A DNA stretch of 33,178 nucleotides from Chloroflexota bacterium (GCA_003158295.1 PMIP01000098.1:1-33178), one strand, 5' to 3'. Positions 1 through 8,083 are shown, counted from the stretch's first letter. The notes: generated by a model not told the origin, from the letters alone. Numbers and translations are program-made.

Positions 1-663
1 GATCGCGACTCGATCGCACAGCCGCTCCGCCTCCTCCAGGCGGTGTGTCGTGAGGAAGATCGTCACGCCTTGCTTGCGCAGCCCCTCGATCAGCTCGTAT
101 ACCTCGCGGGCCGCGACGGGATCCAGCCCGGCCGTAGGCTCGTCGAGGAAGAGGACCTCCGGATCGCTGAGGAGCGCGCGAGCCAGAGCGACACGCTGGC
201 GCAAGCCTTTCGACAACGTCCCGCACGTGTCGTGCCTTCGATCGGCGATGTTTGCCGCCGTAAGCGCGGCCGCGATTCGATCACCCGGATCGGGGACTTC
301 GTACAGGTCCGCGAAACACTCGAGGTTCTCGACAACGGTCAGCTTCAGGTAGAGACCCGGAGCCTCGGGCATGATCGCGATTCGGCGCCGAATCTCGACG
401 GCGTTCTCGGGAGCCAGCGGGAGCCCCGCCACTGTCGCCGAACCCGATGTCGGCGTGAGCAGCGTCCCAAGCGTCCGGACGGTCGTCGTCTTGCCGGCGC
501 CATTCGGGCCGAGAAAGCCGAAGACCTCGCCGCGGCCGATCTCGAAGGAGAGGTCCTGGAACGCCACTCGATCGCCGAACCGTTTGCTCAGACCTCGGAC
601 GGCCAGTGCGGGACCGGGTCGTCCCGCGGGCCCCGCTTCGAGTGCGCTCACTTGATCGAGCAC
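1..663 (-). CDS. ABC-2 type transporter ATP-binding protein (3' end outside window)
   Basis: This is the ATPase subunit of an ABC exporter. It binds and hydrolyses ATP on the cytoplasmic face to drive a separate permease. The 221 visible residues contain Walker A GPNGAGKT (about 52-59), signature LSKGLRQR (150-157), Walker B VLFLDEPT (170-177) and the H-loop histidine in TTHRLEEAE (207). The Q-loop position reads IMPEAP, with Glu instead of Gln, as I recall for some DrrA/CcmA-like subfamilies. The start is GTG at 663, preceded by GGAGG at 5-nt spacing; another in-frame GTG lies at 651. The ORF track misses the gene because its stop lies left of the window. The permease is expected beyond the left edge. 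The substrate cannot be told. Family identity is very secure. Confidence 0.95.
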   Translation of the reverse strand, partial: MLDQVSALEAGPAGRPGPALAVRGLSKRFGDRVAFQDLSFEIGRGEVFGFLGPNGAGKTTTVRTLGTLLTPTSGSATVAGLPLAPENAVEIRRRIAIMPEAPGLYLKLTVVENLECFADLYEVPDPGDRIAAALTAANIADRRHDTCGTLSKGLRQRVALARALLSDPEVLFLDEPTAGLDPVAAREVYELIEGLRKQGVTIFLTTHRLEEAERLCDRVAI

Positions 664-1129
664 CGACGCCTCCGTCCACCCACGGCTTCCACCGAGCCGT
701 TCTCTTCGCGGCAATATAAGCACGATGGGTTGGTCGGTGGAGCGCCGAGATGGGGCATTGCGATTCGCTCGTATGGACCTCGGTCGCCCGAGACGCGCAC
801 CGGCATCGCGGGCGCAGGCCCTGCCTCACCCCCGTCGATGGATGTGCGCTCGACCCCCGCCGCCCGACCTGAATGTCACGATTCGGCTCGTCAGCCCCCG
901 TTTGGTCGGCTCGTCATGAGCGACAGGATGGACCGGCCGAATCCCTGTACCGGGATCCTACGTATCCTCGTCGTTGAGGTCGCGGCTTCGCGACTGGAGC
1001 CGCGCGGCGCGTATTCGATGACCCGGGAGCGAATCCAGGATGGCCGCATATCGCCTCAGTCGCTACGTCCGGCTGCCTGAACTGCGGCCCGATCTCCGGT
1101 AGACCTGGACGTACAGAGAGGTGAGCACG
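664..1129. other. Intergenic region between ABC ATPase and cupin genes
   Basis: I see no convincing gene in these roughly 470 bases. The plus-strand ORFs in the track here have shadow-like composition (Arg/Pro-rich) and lack ribosome sites. An AT-rich element reading TTATATT on the minus strand lies near 711-717, about 50 bases upstream of the ABC ATPase start. It could be its -10 box, but no good -35 accompanies it. A short inverted repeat ATTCG/CGAAT lies near 1014-1035. Confidence 0.4.
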
Positions 1130-1474
1130 ATGAGCAACGAACAGGCGGCACCTGAGACGAAGGGTGTCACGGTCAAGTTGCTAGCAACGGTCGACCTTGG
1201 CCCGGAGATCGAGGGCATGGAACGGCGCCAATTTCGAATGCGAATGGTGACCATCGAGCCGGGAGGCATGATCGGCCCGATTCACGACCACAAAGACAGA
1301 CCGGGCATCGTTTACATCTTGCAGGGAACGATCACCGACCATCGGGACGGGGTCGACACGGACTACGGGCCGGGAGTGGGCTGGCCCGAGGACCGGCACA
1401 CGAACCACTGGATCGAGAACAGGGGGACCATTCCGGCGCTGGAGATCTCGGTCGATATCGTCAGGCAAGAGTGA
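1130..1474 (+). CDS. Small single-domain cupin protein
   Basis: This is a 114-residue protein with one cupin beta-barrel, probably a metal-binding cytoplasmic enzyme or sensor. Cupin motif 1 is visible as HDH (His52, His54) followed by a VYILQG strand. Motif 2 includes the histidines of DRHTNHW (90-93). The Glu usual in motif 1 is not in its normal place, so the metal set may be altered. The track starts at GTG 1121. ATG 1130 is preferred because GAGAGG lies about 8 nt before it. The gene stands alone, with gaps on both sides. Single-domain cupins have very varied functions, so no substrate is assigned. Confidence 0.85.
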   Translation: MSNEQAAPETKGVTVKLLATVDLGPEIEGMERRQFRMRMVTIEPGGMIGPIHDHKDRPGIVYILQGTITDHRDGVDTDYGPGVGWPEDRHTNHWIENRGTIPALEISVDIVRQE

Positions 1475-1653
1475 CTCGAGGCACTCCTGCCGGGTGTTAC
1501 GGGTGACCCGCCATATGCCGGTCCTCCTTGATCGTGGACGGTTCGTAGGGTTGACTCAGCGCCGGCGTCACTCCCGGACAGTACCGAAGGTCGCGCGGCC
1601 GGCCGGCCGATAGGTCAGCAGCGTCACGCCGGAGGGTCGCGCCGGTGCCGAGA

Positions 1654-2115
1654 TCAGTGCTCGCCCTTGATTACGAAGTACGAACCGCGGATGGTTCCGG
1701 CCAGCTTGGACTTCTGCCTTGCGAACTTGAACTTCCCGAGCTCGGCGGGAACCTCCATCCCGTCCGCGAGCTTGAACCCCACCGCGCGCTTGCCGGGGTC
1801 GTCGAGCTCGTACAGGACGTTGATCGACAGGCCGCTCTCATAGAAGACGTAGGCCCACTTGATGTTTTCGACCTGAAAGACCGTAGCCTCGAGCGGGCGA
1901 GATGAGATGACGAGGGCGCGCTCTTCCTGGAGGATGCGGTGGACCCAGTCGATGGTCTCCTTGGCCTCGCTCGCCGGCTGGACCGTGAAGTCGTGGCCGT
2001 ACTTGTTCTTGAAGTAGCGGGCCTCATTCGCCCGCAGGCCGGCGAGCGCGGGCGCCACGGGCGAGGACTCCAGCCCGATGGTCGAGACGTTGGTGAAATC
2101 TACGACGTAGGACAT
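1654..2115 (-). CDS. Conserved-looking hypothetical protein, 153 aa
   Basis: I do not recognise the family. The start is well supported, with AAGGAG six bases before the ATG. The protein is soluble, with no signal peptide or membrane segment, and looks like a mixed alpha/beta fold. The middle is helical (SEAKETIDWVHRILQEERAL). The rest alternates strands such as VFQVENIKWAYVFYESG and SINVLYELDD. A basic C-terminal part (KFKFARQKSKLAG) precedes a final strand ending in GSYFVIKGEH. Many charged and aromatic residues and ordinary codon use argue that it is translated. It lies between the cupin and the glycosyltransferase gene, which is on the same strand about 230 bases upstream. No function is proposed. 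Confidence 0.75.
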   Translation of the reverse strand: MSYVVDFTNVSTIGLESSPVAPALAGLRANEARYFKNKYGHDFTVQPASEAKETIDWVHRILQEERALVISSRPLEATVFQVENIKWAYVFYESGLSINVLYELDDPGKRAVGFKLADGMEVPAELGKFKFARQKSKLAGTIRGSYFVIKGEH

Positions 2116-2197
2116 GACTCGCTCCTTGCGCCTCTGGGAGGTCTCCGGCGTCGGGCACCGGTCGCGCGCTCACCGTGGTGATCGCGTGGACCGTCGT

Positions 2198-2239
2198 CAT
2201 TCCAGGTCCCGACGAGGGACCGCCGCATTGCGTGGAATG
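2198..2239 (-). terminator. Nested inverted repeat downstream of the glycosyltransferase gene
   Basis: Arms CATTCCA (2198-2204) and TGGAATG (2233-2239) enclose a perfect inner hairpin GGTCCC-gacga-GGGACC (2205-2221). It lies about 110 bases after the stop of the minus-strand glycosyltransferase gene and about 80 bases before the start of the 153-aa gene. It could be a terminator or a 5'-leader structure. There is no T-run, so a Rho-independent role is uncertain. Confidence 0.35.
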
Positions 2240-2347
2240 TACCGGTTGTCGCTGACAGGCGCCTCTCGATCCAGGCCCGGAGACGGAGGCCGCAACACTT
2301 CGGCCTCCGCGTGGGGCACGCCCTCGAATCGGCGGCTCAGGCGGCCT

Positions 2348-3853
2348 CTAGCTGATCGTCCGTAACCCCGGCCAGAGCGTAGTCCAGGGCGCTCGCAGGC
2401 CGGTACAGACGGTGACGGCCGTTCCCTGTTCTCCATTGGGGATGCCAAGCCCGTTGTCGATGTGGGCGACGTCATGGCAGCCGACGAAGAACTGGTTCGG
2501 GTCGGCGGGTCTCCAGTCGCCCACATGCACGACGACCGTCAGGTCGGGCGGCGGCGGTCCCCAGCTCCAGTACGAGTTGTGGCCAGAGTAGACCGGGGGC
2601 AACCCGGTCCCGAGCAAGATGAGCGGGCTCGCCTCGCTGTAGTCGTTGGTCAGGATCACGGCGTGGGCTCGCTCGTCGGCCGGTAGCGCCGCGACAACCC
2701 CCTCGACCGTGGCGACGTACTGCGGCCATCCGACCGTGTTCGCGACGTCGGGGACCGTCGCGGGCAACGTCGTCTTGGCATACGTCGCGAGCGGCAGGAT
2801 CGGCAGGGTCAGATACGCAATGAGAGCGCCTGAAAGCACCGCAGCCGTCGCGAACGTGACGCCTTTCACGCGCGTGTGGCCGCGGGCCAGCCAGCGGTCC
2901 AGGAGTATCGCCCCGGCCGCCATGAACATGGAGATGGTGCCGATCGCGTAGTAGGCCTTGCCGCCGCTGACAAGGACCAAGCCGAGTCCAACAAGAGCGG
3001 CGATCCCGATGGCCCGCCAGGGCGCCGCCGTCTTCGACCTCAGGACCCAGATCAGGCCCGCCGCGGTCACCGGGAAGAGGAAGGGGCCGCTGAACAACCA
3101 GAGCAGCGGCACGATCTGGCCACGATTGTCATCCGCGTATTGGGAGATCGCGTGCGCCATCGTGAGCTGCGGCCAGCCGTTCGCCGCCTGCCAGGCAAGG
3201 TTCGGCACCCACATCAGCAGCGCGATACCGATCGCCGCCCAGGCCCAGGGCGAGCGAACGACATCCCAGCGTCGAGTCAGGACGAGTCCGGCCGCCAACC
3301 CCGCGCCCAGGAACACGAGCGTGTCCTTGTTCTCCAGGCCGATCCCCGCCGTGACTCCGATTGCCAGCCAGAGGCGCCGATCGCCGCCCGCGAGCAGCTT
3401 CACCAGAAGCCACAGGATGATTGCCCAGGCGAGCAGGTCCGGCTCGGTCGTGGTGTCGAGATGCCCGGCTCCGAGATAGCCGGACAAGGCCGCCGTGATC
3501 GCCGCCAGGACCTGTGCCCGGCGCGATCCGCCCAGGTCGCCCGCGATCAGCGCGATGAGGACCACGATGAGCGACATCTCGAGCGCGGGCAGCAGCCGGA
3601 CGGCCGTGGGCGAGGTCCCAAACAAAGCCACCGAGGCGGCCGAGAGAAGTGGGGTCAGTGGCGGCTGGTCTACGTAGCCGAAAGCGGGATGCTGGCCCGC
3701 CACGACGAAGTACATCTCATCGCCGTGGAAGCCATATGCGCCCGCCACCGCCATCAGGCCAACGAACATCAGGCCCGCGATCAAGAGCCCGGGCCACGGA
3801 ACGGCCACCCAGGAGAAACGCTGTCTGACTGAGCCGGCGGTTGGGGCAGTCAT
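2348..3853 (-). CDS. GT39/ArnT-like membrane glycosyltransferase (PMT_2)
   Basis: This 501-residue integral membrane protein belongs to the GT-C superfamily of the dolichyl-phosphate-mannose mannosyltransferase/ArnT type. Such enzymes move a sugar from a polyprenyl-phosphate donor to lipid or protein on the outer face of the membrane. After the first membrane segment (about 20-40) comes the acidic loop HGDEMYF (43-49), then the typical YVDQPPLTP (60-68). About ten further hydrophobic segments run to about residue 365. A soluble C-terminal domain of roughly 130 residues follows. The gene overlaps the upstream TOPRIM gene by 4 bases (ATGA), so the two are probably translationally coupled. Acceptor and donor sugar cannot be predicted. 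Confidence 0.9.
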   Translation of the reverse strand: MTAPTAGSVRQRFSWVAVPWPGLLIAGLMFVGLMAVAGAYGFHGDEMYFVVAGQHPAFGYVDQPPLTPLLSAASVALFGTSPTAVRLLPALEMSLIVVLIALIAGDLGGSRRAQVLAAITAALSGYLGAGHLDTTTEPDLLAWAIILWLLVKLLAGGDRRLWLAIGVTAGIGLENKDTLVFLGAGLAAGLVLTRRWDVVRSPWAWAAIGIALLMWVPNLAWQAANGWPQLTMAHAISQYADDNRGQIVPLLWLFSGPFLFPVTAAGLIWVLRSKTAAPWRAIGIAALVGLGLVLVSGGKAYYAIGTISMFMAAGAILLDRWLARGHTRVKGVTFATAAVLSGALIAYLTLPILPLATYAKTTLPATVPDVANTVGWPQYVATVEGVVAALPADERAHAVILTNDYSEASPLILLGTGLPPVYSGHNSYWSWGPPPPDLTVVVHVGDWRPADPNQFFVGCHDVAHIDNGLGIPNGEQGTAVTVCTGLRAPWTTLWPGLRTIS

Positions 3854-4419
3854 GGTTCAGTTTCCATGCGGATGTATTCGAGCAGCAGGCGTAGAGGCCG
3901 CGGGAGCCTGGATGGATCGATCGTCTCGATGATCGCCCGAATGTATCGGCTGTTGCGGCCCGACTGGCTCCGGATGAAGCGGCGAAATTGATGCTCTACC
4001 GGGCGGCCCTGCCACGCGTGCTGCTTGCGGAACGTGTCCCACGGCTGGGCGTCGCCCTCCAGCTCGATCAGCCTTGAAACGACGGTCACCCCGGCGGCCC
4101 GAACCAGCTCGTCCTCCAGGTCGGCGCTGCAGGCAAAGAATCCCGCCCTTTCCAACCCGCTGTGATCAAGGCTTGGACCGTACCCAGCCCGCTCCAGCGC
4201 TGCTCGGATGACCTCCTCTTCGCCCACGTCATAGAGTCCGGCCAGATTCGCTAGCGGTTCCTCGGCGGCCAGCCGCAGCAAGAACCGGCTGATCGCGTGG
4301 ACGCCATTGAGCGGAACGACGGACACGCCTTCGGCCTCGAGATCGCGTCCCGATCGCCGGGCGGCCAGCGTCAGAGCGAGCTCGTCGGTCGCACCTTCAA
4401 CCAGGACGATCGTGCGCAC
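3850..4419 (-). CDS. Stand-alone TOPRIM nucleotidyl-transferase/hydrolase domain protein
   Basis: This 189-residue protein is nearly all one OLD-type TOPRIM domain. The N-terminus VRTIVLVEGATDELAL carries the TOPRIM glutamate (E8). LNGVHAISRF forms the next strand and loop. GLYDVGEEE (D64 onward) occupies the DxD position. The C-terminal half (ADLEDELVRA, then a basic SQSGRNSRYIRA segment) resembles small actinobacterial TOPRIM proteins that lack the OLD ATPase domain. Metal-dependent phosphoryl transfer on nucleic acid is expected but unproven. The track starts at TTG 4533. GTG 4419 is preferred because homologues, as I recall, begin at this strand, though its ribosome site (GAGGG at 12 nt) is weak. 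The gene is coupled to the downstream glycosyltransferase. Confidence 0.8.
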   Translation of the reverse strand: MRTIVLVEGATDELALTLAARRSGRDLEAEGVSVVPLNGVHAISRFLLRLAAEEPLANLAGLYDVGEEEVIRAALERAGYGPSLDHSGLERAGFFACSADLEDELVRAAGVTVVSRLIELEGDAQPWDTFRKQHAWQGRPVEHQFRRFIRSQSGRNSRYIRAIIETIDPSRLPRPLRLLLEYIRMETEP

Positions 4420-4564
4420 AGTGGAATACTGCCCTCGTCGATACGAACTCCACAACCCTGGTATCGGTGGTGTCGCCCGAGGCGGCCAGATCAACACTCC
4501 GGCTCGTGCCTCGCTAGTCGACATGGTCGCCAACTTCAGCTAGGGCGCCATCCGATTCGGCGGT

Positions 4565-4589
4565 GAACCCTTCTGTGCGGTCGCTCGTC
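4565..4589 (+). promoter_or_regulatory. Candidate ECF-sigma promoter before the sigma factor gene
   Basis: GAACC (4565-4569) and CGTC (4586-4589) are separated by 16 bases, the general -35/-10 arrangement of many ECF sigma promoters. Transcription would begin near 4596-4600. That would place ATG 4594 at or upstream of the transcript start and favour TTG 4615 or ATG 4645 as the real translation start. Self-activation of the following sigma gene is an inference. Confidence 0.5.
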
Positions 4590-4614
4590 TAGCATGGAGA
4601 GAGGGGTCCACGCT

Positions 4615-5178
4615 TTGGACAGCGAGCCTGCGGCGGAAGGGACGATGGAGATCGACGAACCCATCGAGCGGCTCGAGACCGAGCGCGACTCCTTCGACCG
4701 TCTGCTGAGGCCGGAGCTCGCAGGTGCCTACCGCCTGGCGGGTTACATGCTCTGCGATGCCAGCGCTGCCGAAGACGCGGCCCAGGAAGCGGTTCTGCGA
4801 GCCTGGCGGGCCTACCCGAGACTCCGGGACCACAGCCAGTTCGGGCCGTGGCTCCAGCGGATCGTGGCCAACGTCTGCCGCGACCAGCGGCGTCGCCGGC
4901 GCCTGGTCAGGTTCGTGCCACTCGACGGCGCAGCCGAGGAGCCCCAGCCTGGCGACCCGTTCCGCACTGCCCTGGATCGCGTGGCCATCGGTCGAGCCAT
5001 CGCCCAGCTCTCAGGCGAGCACCGCGAAGTCGTCGTCCTGCGCTACATGCTCGACCTCACCAACGAAGACATCGGCGAGCGGCTCGGAATCCCGGTCGGG
5101 ACGGTCAAGTCGCGCCTTCACTACGCCTTCACTGAGCTCAGGCGGGGCCTGGACCAAGACCCAGAGGTGGCTCGATGA
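4615..5178 (+). CDS. ECF-family RNA polymerase sigma factor
   Basis: This is an extracytoplasmic-function sigma-70 that directs RNA polymerase to a small regulon. In track numbering (start 4594), region 2 spans about residues 34-103 (AYRLAGYMLCDASAAEDAAQEAVLRAW, then WLQRIVANVCRDQRRRRR). Region 4 spans about 127-186, with the helix-turn-helix LTNEDIGERLGIPVGTVKSRL. It has the two-domain size typical of ECF factors. Start choice is open: ATG 4594 has no ribosome site and overlaps the predicted transcript start, TTG 4615 follows GAGAGAGGGG, and ATG 4645 follows GGAAGGGA. The stop overlaps the next gene's start in ATGA (5175-5178), so the following membrane protein is very likely its translationally coupled regulator. 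Confidence 0.93.
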   Translation: MDSEPAAEGTMEIDEPIERLETERDSFDRLLRPELAGAYRLAGYMLCDASAAEDAAQEAVLRAWRAYPRLRDHSQFGPWLQRIVANVCRDQRRRRRLVRFVPLDGAAEEPQPGDPFRTALDRVAIGRAIAQLSGEHREVVVLRYMLDLTNEDIGERLGIPVGTVKSRLHYAFTELRRGLDQDPEVAR

Positions 5179-6611
5179 GAAGCGACATGACTGGCTTCGA
5201 CCGCGACCTCGAGCCCGGGCTCGAACGGGACCTGGAGGCCCAGCTGCGGCTCTTCTTCCACCAGGCCGCTCGACCGGCCGTCCCTCCGGCTCTGGAGCTG
5301 GCGACCGAACGGCTGCCTGACCGCCTGTTCCGGGATCGGATCGGGCTTCCCGGAAGCCGGCTGTTTGTTCGACCCATGAAAGCTGCGCTCGTCGCCTTGT
5401 CCGTGGTCCTCGCGGTCGCGACCACCGTGGGCCTGCTGGAACTGCGGGGCGGACTGCAATCGGCGCCCGCGGGGCACGTGACACCGACGCGGATCCTCCT
5501 GGATCCCGTCTCGCGCAATCCGGCGATCGTGGCCATGGGTCGCTTCGACTCGAACACCGGCTGGGTGGAGATCAGCGCCCTGGACGCCGATGACACGGGC
5601 CACGCCTCTTCGTATCTGAGGTGGACGGAGGATGGCGGCAAGACCTGGTCGGAGCCGCGGCCGGTGCCGCTTCCGCTGACGGACATGGGAACGGGCAGGG
5701 TCCAGTTCGTCGACACGAGGCACGGCTGGACGACCACCTACGGGCCCCAAGGAAGTCCCACGCAGAGGGCCACCCTGTGGCGGACGTCCGATGGTGGCCT
5801 TACGTGGCAGACCTCGACCATCCCCTCTGACTCGGTGCCGAGTTCGGGCTTCTTCGGGGATACCGTCCAATTCCGAGACTCACTGAATGGCGAGGCGTTC
5901 GAGTTCCGCGCGGCCGGCTCCGGCTCGGACGCGGCAGCGGGCGCCACGTATTCAGATTGGGTCTGCAAGCAGTTCTCCACCTCAGACGGCGGCGTGACCT
6001 GGTCCGCGCCCAAGGCAATCCCCTGCATGAGCGGCGTCACGTTCGCGGACAACCTGCTCGGGTATTCCTACGACTCGCCTGGGCTGTACGTGACTCTGGA
6101 CGGAGGGCAGACCTGGACGGCCGGGACGCTGCCAGCCGAGGCCCAGGGGTCCAAATACCAGATCCCGATGCTGCTGGAGCGCCGTTCCGATGGAACCCTT
6201 CGCGCCTTCGTTTACTGGGTGAAGGACGACGGAACGAGCGTCAACGCGATCGTAGAAAGCAGAGACGCGGGCCAGACCTGGAGCGTCGCGGGGACGCCCT
6301 CCGCTGACGATACGACGACCAGGGATTACGGCCTGCCCTTCGGTATGCCGATGGCCGTCCGTGACGAAGACCACTGGCTGACCGCTCCCATCAAGCAAGG
6401 CAACAAGCCGGACCCGTGGTTCGGCACAAGCGATGGCGGCTTGACCTGGACGCAGGTCACCTACGCCGGCCTGACCGGCGACATCAAGGACTTCGACTTC
6501 CTGAGCGCGTCCGATGGCTGGGCAGCGACGGACACGTATGACACCGTCGCCGCCCTCTGGGCCACGACGGATGGCGGCGCTACCTGGACCCGCATCCTGT
6601 CGACGCCATAG
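5175..6611 (+). CDS. Membrane-anchored seven-Asp-box beta-propeller protein, putative anti-sigma factor/sensor
   Basis: This 478-residue protein has three parts. A roughly 65-residue charged N-terminal part lacks a signal peptide and is probably cytoplasmic. One membrane segment follows at about 68-92. The extracytoplasmic part of about 385 residues carries seven Asp-boxes of the form S/T-x-D-G-G-x-T-W, at about 151, 204, 269, 307, 362 (SRDAGQTW), 418 and 464. Seven such turns fit a seven-bladed propeller like Ycf48/HCF136 or sialidase-type BNR folds. The gene is coupled to the ECF sigma gene by a 4-base overlap. Position and topology suggest an anti-sigma factor that senses through the propeller. 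The N-terminus does not show an obvious zinc-binding anti-sigma motif, so the regulatory role is inferred from context. Confidence 0.8.
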   Translation: MRSDMTGFDRDLEPGLERDLEAQLRLFFHQAARPAVPPALELATERLPDRLFRDRIGLPGSRLFVRPMKAALVALSVVLAVATTVGLLELRGGLQSAPAGHVTPTRILLDPVSRNPAIVAMGRFDSNTGWVEISALDADDTGHASSYLRWTEDGGKTWSEPRPVPLPLTDMGTGRVQFVDTRHGWTTTYGPQGSPTQRATLWRTSDGGLTWQTSTIPSDSVPSSGFFGDTVQFRDSLNGEAFEFRAAGSGSDAAAGATYSDWVCKQFSTSDGGVTWSAPKAIPCMSGVTFADNLLGYSYDSPGLYVTLDGGQTWTAGTLPAEAQGSKYQIPMLLERRSDGTLRAFVYWVKDDGTSVNAIVESRDAGQTWSVAGTPSADDTTTRDYGLPFGMPMAVRDEDHWLTAPIKQGNKPDPWFGTSDGGLTWTQVTYAGLTGDIKDFDFLSASDGWAATDTYDTVAALWATTDGGATWTRILSTP

Positions 6612-6682
6612 CGGCAGCTGAGACCGGCGCCCTCAGGCCACGTCAAGCCGAGAGAGGTTGCCCGCATCCGGTCAACCCCGGA

Positions 6683-7333
6683 TCAGCCTGCGCTCTGCAT
6701 GAACGCCGCCGGCCCGCGACCAAAGAGCCCTCGGACCTGGCCCAGGTTCAGGTATGAAAGCACGCCCAATTGCACGACGATCCCGAGCAGGGCAAAGGGG
6801 TCGAGGCCCCACAGGACCACCGCCAGGAGCCCGAGACCGATCAGCGAGAAGCTCACGCGAACCGCCACCGGCCACGTCCAGGCTCGCATGGACCAGAGTC
6901 CCCTGATGATGGAGAAGCCGGTCAGCGAGGCGGAGGCGTAGGCCAGGGCGATGGCGCCGTCCACGAGGCCCCAGAACGACTCGTCATATGAGAAACGCCA
7001 GTTGGCCCAGTAGGCATAGTCAAGCGCCACGTACAACCCGATCACCGCGACGACGATCTCGACGATCACCAGGAAGGCGACGCCGGCGGGCCGGGCAGCC
7101 ATCGCCCCGGATCCGCCGATGGCGTTGCCGCCGGCCGGCGGGGAGCTATACGACCCGGCACCGCCGACCTGCGGCGCGCCCGGGACGCCCGACGGCGGAT
7201 ATGGCGCGGGAATCCGCCCCGGCAGTGCGGCGGCCTGCCCGGCCGGCACCAGCATCAGACCGCAGGCGGGACAGAACTGCGCACCATTCGGTGACCGGGT
7301 GCCGCAGCCCAAACACGCTCGTACGTCGGTCAA
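6683..7333 (-). CDS. Zinc-ribbon four-helix membrane protein
   Basis: This protein has about 216 residues. The N-terminus is a zinc ribbon (CLGCG...CPACG, Cys 7, 10, 21, 24). A Pro/Gly-rich linker of about 60 residues follows, then four predicted membrane helices starting at RPAGVAFLVIVEIVVAVIG. The helical part is clearly related to the protein at 14015-14455, which lacks the zinc ribbon. The shared pattern is EIVVAVIGLYVALDYAYWAN against EVVIAVAGLLVALEAAYWAN. The track start (7390) has no ribosome site. TTG 7333 follows GGAAGGGAG and puts the zinc ribbon at the very N-terminus, as is usual. The function is unknown. The gene is convergent with the propeller gene and has no operon partner. 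Confidence 0.8.
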   Translation of the reverse strand: MTDVRACLGCGTRSPNGAQFCPACGLMLVPAGQAAALPGRIPAPYPPSGVPGAPQVGGAGSYSSPPAGGNAIGGSGAMAARPAGVAFLVIVEIVVAVIGLYVALDYAYWANWRFSYDESFWGLVDGAIALAYASASLTGFSIIRGLWSMRAWTWPVAVRVSFSLIGLGLLAVVLWGLDPFALLGIVVQLGVLSYLNLGQVRGLFGRGPAAFMQSAG

Positions 7334-7720
7334 CGAAGCGGCTCCCTTCCAATCTGATGTAGGCCTTGAATCAGTGCGCCTGCCGTCCACGCCCCTCGCC
7401 TTCCCTGTGCCGGCGACCCCGGCTGCGAGTGGACGGCGTGAGGAGCTTCACCGATCCGGGCTTGAAGGCGACCGTACCCGCCAGAAGATGGCTGCCTCGA
7501 ATCCTAGCAGTCCGGAAATGCCCGGCTCACGCGGATCCGCCGTTGCGGCGTGGGACTCGCCCGGCCGGACGCGGCACTCGGCCATCCCCGCTCAGCGGCG
7601 CCCGGCGGAGCGCCCGGCGGGCCGCCGTCTGGCGGGCCTATACTCGGTCCGCCGGCTGCGTCCCGCCAACGCCGAGCTTCGTCGTGTCGCTCGGCCGTCG
7701 GCATAGGAGGAGGAGAGCAG
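7334..7720. other. Divergent intergenic region with a candidate promoter and a short GC repeat
   Basis: This stretch of about 390 bases separates two divergent genes and holds no supported ORF. TATACT at 7639-7644 is a good -10 hexamer about 75 bases before the 7721 gene, though no clear -35 is seen. Just upstream, GCGCCCGGCGG occurs twice with a 12-base period (7598-7608 and 7610-7620) and could form GC-rich secondary structure. Confidence 0.4.
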
Positions 7721-8083
7721 GTGGCGACAAGGACCGTCCGTGACTTCCAGGTTGGATTCGACGTCGCGCCGATCGTTGATGCGTGGGCGCAGTCCAATCA
7801 CTACGGCTTCCGCGGCGTTGGGCCGGACGGCTCCCGCGCCTACCAGCGCGGGAACGGAATCGTAACCGGTGCCATGCCGCTCACGATCCGTCAGAACGGT
7901 CCATCGGTTCACCTGGAAGCCTGGATCCATGCCACACTCGTGGCGCGGCTCTGTGCCCTCTTCCTGATTCCAACCGACATGAGCATCGAGTCGGGCGGCG
8001 TCAAGGGCGTCCTCCCGCGGACGATGGCTCGCAACGCCGTCAACAACCTGCTCGCGCAGCTCGGCCAGCCGCCCATCGGGTAG
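7721..8083 (+). CDS. Conserved-looking hypothetical protein, 120 aa
   Basis: The track extends this ORF back to 7550, but that part is Pro/Gly/Ala-rich shadow sequence. GTG 7721 follows AGGAGGAGAGCAG, a strong ribosome site, giving a 120-residue protein. It begins with a strand-rich region (FQVGFDVAPIVDAWAQSNHYGF), continues with a Tyr-Gln-Arg-Gly-Asn-Gly turn, and includes a hydrophobic stretch (HATLVARLCALFLIP). The end, GVLPRTMARNAVNNLLAQLGQPP, looks like an amphipathic helix. No signal peptide is seen. I cannot name a family with certainty; it resembles small uncharacterised proteins often found in Chloroflexota. The GH51 gene follows after about 100 bases. Confidence 0.75.
   Translation: MATRTVRDFQVGFDVAPIVDAWAQSNHYGFRGVGPDGSRAYQRGNGIVTGAMPLTIRQNGPSVHLEAWIHATLVARLCALFLIPTDMSIESGGVKGVLPRTMARNAVNNLLAQLGQPPIG

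Noticed and set aside
43-1080. 345-aa plus-strand ORF
   Set aside because: It is the antisense shadow of the ABC ATPase, whose minus-strand motifs are unmistakable. Composition is Arg/Pro-rich and no start signal is present.
2876-3832. 318-aa plus-strand ORF
   Set aside because: Antisense shadow of the glycosyltransferase gene; its highly charged, repeat-like sequence is typical of a high-GC opposite frame.
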